Below are positions 1-10,566 of a DNA stretch of 64,000 nucleotides, piece by piece. Both the position numbers and the translations under genes were made by a program. The number at the start of each line of letters is the position of its first letter. Position 1 is the stretch's first letter. Under the pieces are notes generated by a model. That model was not told where the DNA came from, searched no databases, and saw only the letters and a list, made by a program, of their open reading frames with translations. Origin of the DNA: an uncultured Bacteroidota bacterium (GTDB lineage: Bacteria > Bacteroidota > Bacteroidia > Chitinophagales > Chitinophagaceae); contig CAILLK010000082.1 of NCBI GenBank assembly GCA_903835005.1, positions 1 to 64,000 of the forward strand. The letters are read 5' to 3'.

Positions 1-3000
1 CATTCTCTGCCATAACCGCAGCTGTATGTATTACTGTTTCTATCCCGCTGATGTTATACGCTGTAAGCAGGTCCCGCATTTTTCTGCCTGCTTCCGCATG
101 CCCTATATCCATAGATGCATAAATAATCCGGTGGCATGTCTTCCGCAATCGATCCAGCTTTTTAACCGATTCACCGCTCAGTGCCCCTTCTGATGTTCTG
201 CCTGTCAGTATTACTGTATTTGTTTTATCTCTTGCCGATGTCAGGTATTCGGCACACGCATAACCCACTCCGCCAAGACCTCCGGTAATTAAATATACCC
301 CTCCGCCTGAATACCTGCCATTAGCGGCTTTGATGCCTGCTGCCCCGATCTTAACCTGGTGATACGTCGGCGTCCAGTAATAGCTCCCTCGTATCGCTAT
401 TAAATCCTTTTCCGACCCTTTGGCCACAACAGTCAGAAACGTGTGCTCATACCCCCTATCCTGCAGGGACACATCTATATGCAATGCCTTTGTGCCCGAT
501 GTCGCATATTCATAAGGTATTGATTTCGTTACCCCGGATATCAACCCCGGATGCGCCTGAAGCGTTTCCGTTCCGATGACTTCATAATTGTCGAATGACA
601 CTGATATGAATTGAGGTATCCTGATCCTGTGCCCTGCTGCCTGGTCAAATATATTTCTCACCGCAAAAATGTCAAGGCCAGCATTGCCAATATCCGTTCC
701 CGATGAAATATACACTAGCGTATCTATAGCTTTATGCCTGCTCTTTAATGTTAGTATGGATCCTATCTGCTCCGCATCGCTGAAGTTGATGGCCCGGACA
801 GACTCGCTGCCTGCCTGCGGTTCGTGATATGCATAACTCACACTTTCGCAGTTGCTCTCCAGCAGTTCCAGCAATTCTGCTGCTTTGCCCGCTGCTGAGC
901 CTGATTCATTGATCAGAACCAGGATGTTTTTATGCTGCAGATGCCCCGCCTGCCATGGCGATGATTTCAGGTTGCTCTCCCAGTAACGCTCATAATACAA
1001 CTCTTCAAGGCCGTTGTATACCTTACTCTTGCTGATTGTACTTCTGTTTAGCCACGTTTTCTGAAAATCGAACTGGTATACAGGAAGGCCCGTCAGCAGT
1101 TTTGAATGCTTAAACACCCCTGTTTCATTGGGGTGGCTGATAACGCCCGACAGCCAGAGCCTCGACAGTATTGTTTCCCGGGCACTTGCATTACTTCCAC
1201 TTTGAACTCCCGCAGACTCCTTGGCTGATGCCAGCAGCTGTACTGTATTGATCGACTGGCTGATGGATGAGTAATGCTGCTTACCGATAAAATAACTTAA
1301 CCCCTTCCCGGCTCCGGCTTCTATAAACGTTACCTGATGATTGTACTTTGTAATCAGCGCAGATACTCCTTCTGAAAAACGCACAACTTTTCTGAGCTGC
1401 CTGCTCCAGTATTGGGGTTGCATTACCTCTTCACCCGCTATCGCACCGCTCACATTCGAGATAAAGTCCTTTTCTGGCCTGCTTAATCTCATACCCCTGA
1501 TCACTGTTTCAAATTCTGATGCTGCCGCTTCCATCATTACTGAATGGTAACCGTGAGATGTATTCAGCTCAACGGCCGCAATTCCCTGATCGTCCAGATC
1601 CTGCTTAAGGGCCTTGATATCAGTTTCTCTGCCCGAAACAACTATATCTTCCGGTGAGTTTAATACCGATATTTCACAATTATAACGCTCTGCCGCTTCC
1701 CTGACTGTATCTTCTGACGCATTTATGGCCAGCATACTGCCAGGTTGCATGCTCTGCATCAGCCGGCCCCTTGATATCACTGCACTAATCGCGTCTTCTG
1801 GTGTAAATACCCCGCACAGCGTGGCCGCTACATATTCCCCGATGCTGTGCCCAAGGTATCCATCGGCCTTTATGCCCAGGTGCTCCAGGTATTTTGCAAG
1901 CGCATAGCTCGTGATATACAACGCTATCTGGGCATTTTCCGTTTCATCAATAGCGCTGCCTCTTGCTTCGCCTGTTCCCAAAATCATTGCTCCGATATCT
2001 GTGGCCGTATACTTCCCGGCCAGCTTCAGGCATTCGTCTGCTGTACTTCTGTAATATGGCGCCTGTTCATATAGTTGCTTTGCCATGCCCCTGTATTGTG
2101 TTCCCTGACCCGGAAACATAAATACCAGCTTATTGATTCCTTCTGTATTGGCTCGGCCTGAGGGCACTTCTGATGATAACAGCACCCTCAGCTCTTCCGT
2201 ATCACTTGCACACACAGACATACGGTGGACATAGTGTTCCCTTCTTTCCTGAAGTGTATATGCTATGTCGCCGATGACCGGTAATGAGTCACTTTCCTTC
2301 GCTGAGGACAGGTATTTTAACAGCGCCTGTTTCATGAGGTCCAGCGATGTTCTTGTTTTGGCTGAGAACCCGATAATATATTTTACCGGTTCCCGGGGTT
2401 CTTCCCGTTCTGCCGGGAGCTCTGCTGTCCTATAGTCCCCGATTATCACATGGGCATTGGTCCCTCCGATCCCAAATGAGCTTACACCGGCAAGTCGTTG
2501 TTTGCCGGCGGCCGGATGCCACGGCCTGTTCTCTTTGCTGATCTCAAAGCACGTCTTGTCCAGCTCCAGTTCCGGATTGGGCGCTCTATAGTTGGCCTGC
2601 CCGGGCAGTATATTGTGCGCAAGCATCGAAACTACTTTCACCAGGCCCGCTACGCCTGCCGCGGAATCTGTATGACCGATATTGGCTTTAACAGCGCCAA
2701 GAATTGTTTTATGTGGGCCTCTTTCTTCTTTTGATGAATTAAACCTGAATGCTTCACTTAATGCCCGTACTTCTATGGGGTCCCCTAGCTGCGTGGCTGT
2801 TCCATGGCATTCCACATAATCTATCTGACCCGACGTAATCCCCGCCATCTTCTGGGCCATAATGATACACTCGCTCTGGCCCGTAACTGAGGGCGCCGTA
2901 TATCCGCTCTTCCGGTCTCCGTCATTGTTGGTGGCGTAGCCCTTTATAACTCCAAGTACCGGGTCTTTGTCCCGTATCGCTTCTTCAAGACGTTTCAGCA

Positions 3001-6000
3001 ATAATACACCTGCGCCCGAGCCTGGTGTCGTTCCCGATGATCCGACGTCGAAGGTCCGGCAATGGCCGTCTCTGGACAAAATCATCCCCTCCTGGTACTC
3101 ATAGCCAGCGTGGTCGGGCATAATTAAGGATACTCCACCTGCAAGGGACATGCTGCAGACACCTAGCTGTATATTTTTACAAGCCTCGACAACAGCAACA
3201 AGCCCGGTGGAACAGGCCGTATTAATGGAATTGGCCGGACCTGTCAGCCCAAGTAGATACGCTGTTTTTGTGGCCAGCGCATCTTTAATGTTCGACATGG
3301 ATGCCTCCCATGCATTTACCTGGCCGGCTTGTTCTCCGTTCAGTACATGATCCTGGAAATAATTGTTGCTGCCGCTGCCCGCAAATACACCTATATGCCG
3401 CTCCCGGCGCCCCACGCTATAGCCCGATGACTCCAGCGCATACCAGCAATGCTCTATAAATTTGCGGATCTGGGGGTCCATCTCCCGCGCCTCATTGGGA
3501 GACAGGTCCCAGAATATCGGATCAAATAAGTCGGTGCCACTCACTTTGCCCGATACTGGTATAAATGCAGGGTTGGACACCAGCGTTTCATCAGCTGATA
3601 TAGCCCTGAGCTCCTCTTTGCTGTATATCTTTATCCCTTCCTGCTGTGTCGAAACAAGATGCCACAGATCAGCAACTGAATCTGCTCCGCTGAAGGCCCC
3701 GGATACCCCTATAATGGCTATTTCATGGTTGGGGCCAGGCTGCTCCGCTTTCTGCATAATGTAACCATCCGGTTTATCCCCGCCGATACTCTGCACCAGC
3801 TTCTCAATTGTATTATATTTGAACAGGTCGGCTACTGTGATATGATTAAACTCAGGAACCTGGTTCAGTTTCTGCTTCAGCTGAATACTCAATATGGAAT
3901 TACCACCCATTCTGAAGAAATTCTGCTGCGGACGTATCTGGCCCGCTCCAATACCCAGCACTTCTGAATAAATCTGCACAAGCTTTTTTTCCAGCTCATT
4001 TACCGGTAAGGCTGCTCCAGCATTATCGCCGAAATCAGGTTCCGGCAATGCGCGTTTATCCAGTTTGCCATTTATCGTTAATGGAAATGATTCCAATTTT
4101 ACCAATATGGCAGGCACCATATACTCAGGTAATATCTTTGATAATTGCTCCAGAATTGTTGACTCTCCAATAATATGTTCTGCGGCATAATAGCCCACGA
4201 GGTATTTGTGGATTCCTGACTCTATGACACGTTCTTTGGCTACAACACAGCTTTGACTGATACCCGTACACGACAACAATGCCTGCTCAATTTCGCCCAA
4301 TTCAATCCTGTATCCTCTGATTTTAACCTGCTCATCATTGCGGCCGAGATATTCTATTGTACTGTCGGCATTCCATTTTACCAGATCACCGGTCTTATAC
4401 ATACGGGTAAAGCCCTTACGCTTATCAGTTTCGGTGGCAAACGGATTAGCAACAAAACGTTCTCTCGTCAGTTCTGGAAGATTTAAGTAACCCCTTGCAA
4501 GCCCTGCCCCTCCCACATATAATTCACCGGCTACTCCTACAGGTACAGGATTTAAGCAGGAATCAAGAATATATATTTTTGTGTTTTGAATAGTAGCCCT
4601 GCAAAGTTTATCTGTATTCTGTGAAATAATACAGGCGACAGTGGCTTCTGTTGGGCCATATGCATTCAGTACCATGGGTATTGCAGCACTAAACTTTTCA
4701 AACAATTGTCTTGAAAGATATTCACCGCCAAATATTATTCGTTTTACATTCCGGAAATTTGCTGGATCAATTGTACTGAAAAACGAGGGTGTACCATCTA
4801 GATGTGTAATCTGATTTTCAATTATATAATTCACAAAACTTTCAGCATCACTTATTGTTTTATCGTCAAGAATGAACAAAGTCGAGCCTGAAAATAACGT
4901 AACAAATATCTGCTCCACAGAGGCATCAAAAACGTAATTAGAAAACAGGGTGGCTCTTTCGGGCTGTAAAAACTTATACTTGAGCAAGATATCAGTCATT
5001 AAATTTATCAGAGATGCGTGCTCTATCATTACCCCTTTTGGCCTGCCAGTGGTTCCTGATGTATAAATTATATAAGCCAGATTTTTTGAATCGCTGAATT
5101 GTTGTAAACCTGCTATACTTTCCGACAAATACAGATTTTCTGAGAGGTCAATCGGTATAACTTTATCAGCAGGCAAATCAAGCTTATTCCCGATGGATAG
5201 GTGCCGATGGCTTAGAATAATTTCAACACCTGTATCTTCAAGAATATAATTGAAACGGTCTTGTGGATAGGTTGGATCAATTGGTAGGTAGGCACCCCCT
5301 GCCTTAACTACACCAAGTATGCCGATTATTATCTCCGGGCTTCTTTTAAGGCAAAGGGCAATTATAGTATCTGGCTGCAGGTTCTTTCCTGTTCTTTGCA
5401 GGTATTGTGCGCGGATATATCTGGCAAGCTGGTTACTTTTTTCATCAACTTCTTTGTATGTCAGGCTACTACCTTCATAAACAAGGCAAATATTATCAGG
5501 CGTATCGGCTGCCTGTTCCTGAAAAATCTGCTGAATTGTTTTTCCTTCCGGACAATCCGTCTCCGTATCGTTCCATTTAACAATAATCTGATCAAATTCA
5601 TCCGGGCTGAGTAAACTGATCTGGCTGTATGGTATATTTAATAAATCAGTCAATCTTTCAATAAGGAGGATATACTGATTTATGAAATTAATGATTGTAT
5701 CTTTTTTGAATAAGCTGGTGGCAAAGCTGACATTCCCTACAATTTCTTCATCACCATCATTAAAAAATACAGACATATCAAATTTTTCAATTTCATACTC
5801 TTGTTCAGTATTATATTCCTTAAGGTAGGTCTTTTTGCCTTGTCCAGGTTTGTTCTGTTTCCCAAAATCCTGAACACCAAACATTACCTGGAAAACCGGA
5901 TGCCGGGTCAAATCTCTTTCAACTCCTAATGCTTCCACCAATTTCTCAAAAGGCAAATCCTGGTGGCTCTGTGCCTGAACCTGATCCTGATGAACCTGCA

Positions 6001-9000
6001 CTATAAGTTCTTCAAAACTTTGGAATTTATTAAGGATAGTCCGATTTGCCTGTGTATTGACAAAGAAACCTATCAGACCGTCAGTCTGTTTGTGATGTCT
6101 GTTAGCAATGGGGCTACCTGTGATAATATCTTCCTGGCCTGTGTATTTTCCCAACATTATATTCAGGCTTGCCAGCAATACAGTATTAAGTGTGGTTCCA
6201 TTACGGCGGGCTAAATTCCTTAATTTTTTACTGATTTGTTTACTAATTGCAAATGATTGATTAGCACCTCTGTAGTCAATTTTCGCTGGTCTGTGAAAAT
6301 CGGTTGGCATTACTAGAGGCTGAAAGCCTGTAAGTTTGGACATCCAATAACCCATTTGTTTTACAAGAATTTCACCAGTCAGGTAAGTTCTCTGCCAAAC
6401 AGCATAATCTATATATTGAATTTCAAGTTCAGGGAGCCGGAAGGAGTTGTCTCCCTTTATAAATGCTTCATAATAAGAATTTAATTCTCTGAGGAAAATA
6501 TCAACTGACCATCCATCACTGGCAATATGATGCATGTTTACAAGAAGAATACACTTTGCCTGTGGATTATCAACTAATAAATCGGGTCTGGCAAGATGAT
6601 ATAGTGTTGCTCTTACCGGAAAATCATTACTTAAGTTAAAAGGACGATCCATATCTTTCCTTAAAAGGCTATCAAGCGATGCTTTATCAGATACGGTTAT
6701 TTCTTCTATTGATATTGATGAATTGTGTACTGTCTGAAAGCCAGATTTCATACCAGGCTGCTGTACAATAGTTGTTCTCAAAACTTCATGCCTGAAAACA
6801 ATCTGGTGAAGGGCATAAATGATACCACTAATATCGGTATCCTTATCTAATTCAAACAAAGCAGGTATATTGTATGCATTTGTTCCCGGCTCATACTGTT
6901 CAATAAACCATAAACGTTCCTGAGCAAAAGAAAGGGCAGCATTTGATAAATGGGTTTTTGGTATATTTATATGTGTCCGACCTGCAATATTATGCAATAA
7001 ACAAGAGATAGATTTAAATTTAAATATATCTGCAACTTTCACATGAAGTCCAGGTATCTTACTAATACGATGAGCAACCTGTATAGCCAGTATTGAATTA
7101 CCTCCTATTTTAAAAAAATCATCGGTTATTCCCACATGTTCTATTCCGAGAACAGTTTGCCATATTCTGCAAACATCGCATTCTGTTTCTGTGCCTGGTG
7201 CAATATATTCGAATAAGGAGGAACTGAAGTCAGGATCTGGTAAAGCTTTTCTATCCAATTTTCCATTTACAGTTAAGGGAAAATCTTCCATTTCAATAAA
7301 TATCTCAGGTATCATATACTCTGGCAGAAAAGCACATAATTGCTCAATTATGGCAGCCTGGGATATTTTTGAAACATTAGCAACAGGAACATAGTAACCT
7401 GCCAGATATTTATTGGTACCAGATTCAGTATTTATTTCTTTAAGAAGCACACAACTTTTCAGAATCCCATTGATTTGGCCGAGAGCATGTTCAATTTCTC
7501 CAATTTCTATTCTGAACCCTCTTATTTTTACCTGGCCGTCATTTCGGCCTAAAAATTCCAGATTACCATCGGGAAGCCATCGCGCAAGATCACCTGTTTT
7601 ATACAAACGATTACTTCCAGTTATATCATTTTTTTTAATTGTGAAAGGATTTTTAATAAATCGTTCCGAAGTCATTTCAGTACAATTGACGTAGCCCCGG
7701 GCAAGTCCAGACCCGCTAATAAATAATTCACCTTTAACACCTATGGGTACCGGAGCTAAACTGGAATCAAGAATATATACTTTTCTGTTGCATATTGGTT
7801 TGCCAATAGGCACGTTGACCGATGTGACAGGATTTGTAAACTTATAAACAGTGGCGAAAGTTGTACTCTCAGTAGGCCCGTAACCGTTTATGAATTGCCA
7901 GGGTTTGTTATTACTGATCAAAAGTTTATTAACGGTATTTTTATCCAATGCTTCTCCGCCCGTCAACAAAAATTTCAAACTATTAAATATGCTTACATCC
8001 GAATAATATAAGCTTTCGAACAAAGTTGTTGTCAAAAACAGAATTGATATTTTGTTAGCTAACAGAAATTGTTTAAAAACCACCGGATCATCAATAATAT
8101 CATTTAAATTCCTTGGAATAATTAATGTATTACCATTAAGTAAAGGCATCCACAACTCAAATGTTGCAGCATCAAATACGGGGGCTGAGAAAAAAGCAAA
8201 AACATCACTATCCGATATATCAATAATATCACTGTATACTAAGCTGGCAACTGCCCTATGCTCAACCATTACCCCTTTTGGATTTCCAGTAGTTCCTGAT
8301 GTATAGATCACATAAATCAAATCCTCTGGTTTGCTATAAAATTGCAGATCAGATTTACTATTTGTATGGTATAATTGCTCAGTCAGGTCAATCCAGACAA
8401 CTTTATCTAGTGACAGCTTGACCGCAGTATTTTCAATCAACTGTTTACTGCTAAGGATCAACCGGGTATCTGTTTCATCAAGCATATAATTTATACGCTC
8501 GAAAGGGTAACCTGGATCAAGTGGCAAATAAGCACCTCCGGATTTCAATATTGCGAGAATCCCAACCACCATTTCCGGACACCTGTCAAGGCAAATCGCA
8601 ATTATTGTTCCCGGTATTATGTCCTTGCCCGTTCTCTCAGCATAAACAGCACTTATATGCCTGGAAAGCTGATTACTTTTTTCATTAAGCTCCCTGTATG
8701 ATATTTGCATTCCAGCATAAACCAAAGCAATATTATCAGGTGTTCTAAGCGCTTGCTCAATGAAAAACTGGTTAATTGTTTTTACTTTGGAATATTCCTT
8801 ATCTCTGTCGTTCCACTTATTGACTATCAGTTCATAATCGGCAGGACTAATTATACTTATCTGACTGTAAGGTTTATCTCCTGAAGTTGAAAGTTGTTCC
8901 AAAAGATATTTAAAGTTTGTAGTCAACCGTTCTATTGTTTCCTTTTCGAATAAGCTGGTAGCATAACTTATTCTTATCTTTAGATATTCAAGATGATCAT

Positions 9001-10420
9001 CAATAAAAAAACTCAAATCAAATTTTTCAATTTCGTATGAATCCTCTATTTTGTATACACTTATATAGTCAAGGGATTTACCTTTTTCCCTGATTCTATT
9101 ACCAAAATTCTGTACGCTGAACATTACCTGGAAAACAGGATGCCTCGAAGTATCTCTCTCAATTCCTAATTCATTAACAAGTTTTTCAAAGGGAAGATCC
9201 TGGTGTATCTGGGCTTCAATCTGATCTTGGTGAACTCTTTTTATCAGTTCATCAAATCGCTCAGTACTTTTAAGCAATACTCTGTTTGCCTGTGTGTTGA
9301 CAAAAAAACCAATTAATCCTTCAGTTTGTCTCAGGTGCCTGTTTGCTATAGGGCTACCCGTAATAATATCATCCTGCCCGGTATACTTACCAAGTAATAT
9401 ACTCAGGCTGCTAAGTAATACACTGTGTAATGTTGTACCATTCTTGCGGCTAATCTTCCTAAGCTTATTGCTTAAATCTTTATTTAATTCAAATGATTGT
9501 GTTTTTCCCTTATAGTCAATTTTACCGGGTCTAACGTAGTCGGCCGGAAACTCAAGGTACTGAAATCCGGTCAGTTTCTCTTTCCAGTAATTTATCTGAT
9601 TATCTAAAATTTCACCTTCCAGATATGTTTTTTGCCATAAAGAAAAATCTTTATACTGGATTTCCAGTTCCGGCATTTTGAAAGTACGGTTTCCCTCCAC
9701 CCATTTATCATAATATGTTTCCAATTCATTTTGAAAAATATCAATTGACCATCCATCACCTGCAATATGATGTAGATTTACAAGTAAAACTGTCTTGTCA
9801 GTTTGGTTTTTCTGGTAATCAACAGTTGAATAAATTTTATAAAATTTAATTCTTATGGGAAATTCAGTGCTTAGGTTAAATGGTCGATTAATCTCTTCAA
9901 TAATCAGTGATTCCAATTTATCATTATCATTTACAATTCTCACTTCTAGGCCAGGGATGTCTTCATGAACAATCTGAACACCATGATCTGTATCGTCGGG
10001 CTGTATAATTGTAGTTCTTAAAACTTCATGACGTAAAATTATTTGTTGCAATGCATATTTCACTCCCTCTATATCTGTAGTAACAGCCAATTCATAAATA
10101 CTTGGTATATGATATGCATTAGTCCCTTCCTCAAAGTGCTCAATAAACCAAAGGCGCTCCTGTGCCGGACTCAAGGGATAGAAACCAGATAAATTGTGCT
10201 TGAAAATAATGGTACTAAGGAATTTTTCTTTTGAACCAATTTGGTTCGATTTTAGTATTTGGCTGATTATTTTTTTATTATTTGATATGAATTCATAAGT
10301 CCTTTTATTTTGAAATTGCTCAGGTGCAGATAGCATTACAGTTTCATTCTCAACCCAGACTGCGCCAGAGTGGCACCTTAATCTATTGAAAAATGAATTT
10401 ATCCTCTTGAGCTCATTCAT
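1..10420 (-). CDS. Hybrid NRPS-PKS megasynthase, 5' part (runs off window)
   Basis: One frame stays open from the ATG at 10420 to the window edge (at least 3473 residues). Domain order, hand-read: residues 1-55 resemble a TubC_N docking domain; condensation C1 (HHIAGDG at 217-223); adenylation A1 (TSGTTGNPKG, INGYGPTEST, YKTGDLAR, NGKLDRKAL); carrier PCP1 (FFKIGGNSI, Ser 1109); C2 (HHIASDG at 1297-1303); A2 (TSGTTGRPKG, NAYGPTEATV, YKTGDL, NGKLDKRAL); PCP2 (FFRMGGNSI, Ser 2175); ketosynthase (TACSTG, Cys 2403; CHGTATQLGDP; KANIGHT); acyltransferase (GHSIGEY, Ser 2859; HGYHS, closer to the malonyl-type HAFH than YASH); and the start of a ketoreductase (YLITGGLGGVGYA near 3383). No epimerase, methyltransferase or dehydratase domain is seen. 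All key catalytic residues visible are present, so the line looks functional. It would add two amino acids and one reduced ketide unit. The first C domain and docking region suggest a middle rather than starting subunit. No clear ribosome binding site is seen. Confidence 0.95.
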   Translation of the reverse strand, partial: MNELKRINSFFNRLRCHSGAVWVENETVMLSAPEQFQNKRTYEFISNNKKIISQILKSNQIGSKEKFLSTIIFKHNLSGFYPLSPAQERLWFIEHFEEGTNAYHIPSIYELAVTTDIEGVKYALQQIILRHEVLRTTIIQPDDTDHGVQIVHEDIPGLEVRIVNDNDKLESLIIEEINRPFNLSTEFPIRIKFYKIYSTVDYQKNQTDKTVLLVNLHHIAGDGWSIDIFQNELETYYDKWVEGNRTFKMPELEIQYKDFSLWQKTYLEGEILDNQINYWKEKLTGFQYLEFPADYVRPGKIDYKGKTQSFELNKDLSNKLRKISRKNGTTLHSVLLSSLSILLGKYTGQDDIITGSPIANRHLRQTEGLIGFFVNTQANRVLLKSTERFDELIKRVHQDQIEAQIHQDLPFEKLVNELGIERDTSRHPVFQVMFSVQNFGNRIREKGKSLDYISVYKIEDSYEIEKFDLSFFIDDHLEYLKIRISYATSLFEKETIERLTTNFKYLLEQLSTSGDKPYSQISIISPADYELIVNKWNDRDKEYSKVKTINQFFIEQALRTPDNIALVYAGMQISYRELNEKSNQLSRHISAVYAERTGKDIIPGTIIAICLDRCPEMVVGILAILKSGGAYLPLDPGYPFERINYMLDETDTRLILSSKQLIENTAVKLSLDKVVWIDLTEQLYHTNSKSDLQFYSKPEDLIYVIYTSGTTGNPKGVMVEHRAVASLVYSDIIDISDSDVFAFFSAPVFDAATFELWMPLLNGNTLIIPRNLNDIIDDPVVFKQFLLANKISILFLTTTLFESLYYSDVSIFNSLKFLLTGGEALDKNTVNKLLISNNKPWQFINGYGPTESTTFATVYKFTNPVTSVNVPIGKPICNRKVYILDSSLAPVPIGVKGELFISGSGLARGYVNCTEMTSERFIKNPFTIKKNDITGSNRLYKTGDLARWLPDGNLEFLGRNDGQVKIRGFRIEIGEIEHALGQINGILKSCVLLKEINTESGTNKYLAGYYVPVANVSKISQAAIIEQLCAFLPEYMIPEIFIEMEDFPLTVNGKLDRKALPDPDFSSSLFEYIAPGTETECDVCRIWQTVLGIEHVGITDDFFKIGGNSILAIQVAHRISKIPGLHVKVADIFKFKSISCLLHNIAGRTHINIPKTHLSNAALSFAQERLWFIEQYEPGTNAYNIPALFELDKDTDISGIIYALHQIVFRHEVLRTTIVQQPGMKSGFQTVHNSSISIEEITVSDKASLDSLLRKDMDRPFNLSNDFPVRATLYHLARPDLLVDNPQAKCILLVNMHHIASDGWSVDIFLRELNSYYEAFIKGDNSFRLPELEIQYIDYAVWQRTYLTGEILVKQMGYWMSKLTGFQPLVMPTDFHRPAKIDYRGANQSFAISKQISKKLRNLARRNGTTLNTVLLASLNIMLGKYTGQEDIITGSPIANRHHKQTDGLIGFFVNTQANRTILNKFQSFEELIVQVHQDQVQAQSHQDLPFEKLVEALGVERDLTRHPVFQVMFGVQDFGKQNKPGQGKKTYLKEYNTEQEYEIEKFDMSVFFNDGDEEIVGNVSFATSLFKKDTIINFINQYILLIERLTDLLNIPYSQISLLSPDEFDQIIVKWNDTETDCPEGKTIQQIFQEQAADTPDNICLVYEGSSLTYKEVDEKSNQLARYIRAQYLQRTGKNLQPDTIIALCLKRSPEIIIGILGVVKAGGAYLPIDPTYPQDRFNYILEDTGVEIILSHRHLSIGNKLDLPADKVIPIDLSENLYLSESIAGLQQFSDSKNLAYIIYTSGTTGRPKGVMIEHASLINLMTDILLKYKFLQPERATLFSNYVFDASVEQIFVTLFSGSTLFILDDKTISDAESFVNYIIENQITHLDGTPSFFSTIDPANFRNVKRIIFGGEYLSRQLFEKFSAAIPMVLNAYGPTEATVACIISQNTDKLCRATIQNTKIYILDSCLNPVPVGVAGELYVGGAGLARGYLNLPELTRERFVANPFATETDKRKGFTRMYKTGDLVKWNADSTIEYLGRNDEQVKIRGYRIELGEIEQALLSCTGISQSCVVAKERVIESGIHKYLVGYYAAEHIIGESTILEQLSKILPEYMVPAILVKLESFPLTINGKLDKRALPEPDFGDNAGAALPVNELEKKLVQIYSEVLGIGAGQIRPQQNFFRMGGNSILSIQLKQKLNQVPEFNHITVADLFKYNTIEKLVQSIGGDKPDGYIMQKAEQPGPNHEIAIIGVSGAFSGADSVADLWHLVSTQQEGIKIYSKEELRAISADETLVSNPAFIPVSGKVSGTDLFDPIFWDLSPNEAREMDPQIRKFIEHCWYALESSGYSVGRRERHIGVFAGSGSNNYFQDHVLNGEQAGQVNAWEASMSNIKDALATKTAYLLGLTGPANSINTACSTGLVAVVEACKNIQLGVCSMSLAGGVSLIMPDHAGYEYQEGMILSRDGHCRTFDVGSSGTTPGSGAGVLLLKRLEEAIRDKDPVLGVIKGYATNNDGDRKSGYTAPSVTGQSECIIMAQKMAGITSGQIDYVECHGTATQLGDPIEVRALSEAFRFNSSKEERGPHKTILGAVKANIGHTDSAAGVAGLVKVVSMLAHNILPGQANYRAPNPELELDKTCFEISKENRPWHPAAGKQRLAGVSSFGIGGTNAHVIIGDYRTAELPAEREEPREPVKYIIGFSAKTRTSLDLMKQALLKYLSSAKESDSLPVIGDIAYTLQERREHYVHRMSVCASDTEELRVLLSSEVPSGRANTEGINKLVFMFPGQGTQYRGMAKQLYEQAPYYRSTADECLKLAGKYTATDIGAMILGTGEARGSAIDETENAQIALYITSYALAKYLEHLGIKADGYLGHSIGEYVAATLCGVFTPEDAISAVISRGRLMQSMQPGSMLAINASEDTVREAAERYNCEISVLNSPEDIVVSGRETDIKALKQDLDDQGIAAVELNTSHGYHSVMMEAAASEFETVIRGMRLSRPEKDFISNVSGAIAGEEVMQPQYWSRQLRKVVRFSEGVSALITKYNHQVTFIEAGAGKGLSYFIGKQHYSSISQSINTVQLLASAKESAGVQSGSNASARETILSRLWLSGVISHPNETGVFKHSKLLTGLPVYQFDFQKTWLNRSTISKSKVYNGLEELYYERYWESNLKSSPWQAGHLQHKNILVLINESGSAAGKAAELLELLESNCESVSYAYHEPQAGSESVRAINFSDAEQIGSILTLKSRHKAIDTLVYISSGTDIGNAGLDIFAVRNIFDQAAGHRIRIPQFISVSFDNYEVIGTETLQAHPGLISGVTKSIPYEYATSGTKALHIDVSLQDRGYEHTFLTVVAKGSEKDLIAIRGSYYWTPTYHQVKIGAAGIKAANGRYSGGGVYLITGGLGGVGYACAEYLTSARDKTNTVILTGRTSEGALSGESVKKLDRLRKTCHRIIYASMDIGHAEAGRKMRDLLTAYNISGIETVIHTAAVMAEN
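3800..10190 (-). repeat. Tandem duplicated C-A-PCP module inside the megasynthase gene
   Basis: The two NRPS modules are clear duplicates. The C-domain histidine motifs lie exactly 1080 residues (3240 bases) apart, and long stretches match at DNA level, for example around 9121-9480 against 5881-6240. The carrier serines are 1066 residues apart, so the second A-PCP part is slightly shorter. The A-domain pockets differ, so the copies now probably load different amino acids. Confidence 0.8.
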
Positions 10421-10566
10421 AAAATTTATTATAGCCTGTTTATAATATTTATAACTTATGATTTTTATCAGAACGCAGCATCAATACCACGCTCATAAAT
10501 AACTGGATCTATACTATTCAGTAATCCAGACATATTTTAATCCGGTGCACGTCTGCATTGCCTTAT

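Noticed and set aside
10468-10533. 21-codon minus-strand frame before the megasynthase
   Set aside because: Too short, no support from start context or homology, and lies next to degraded sequence.
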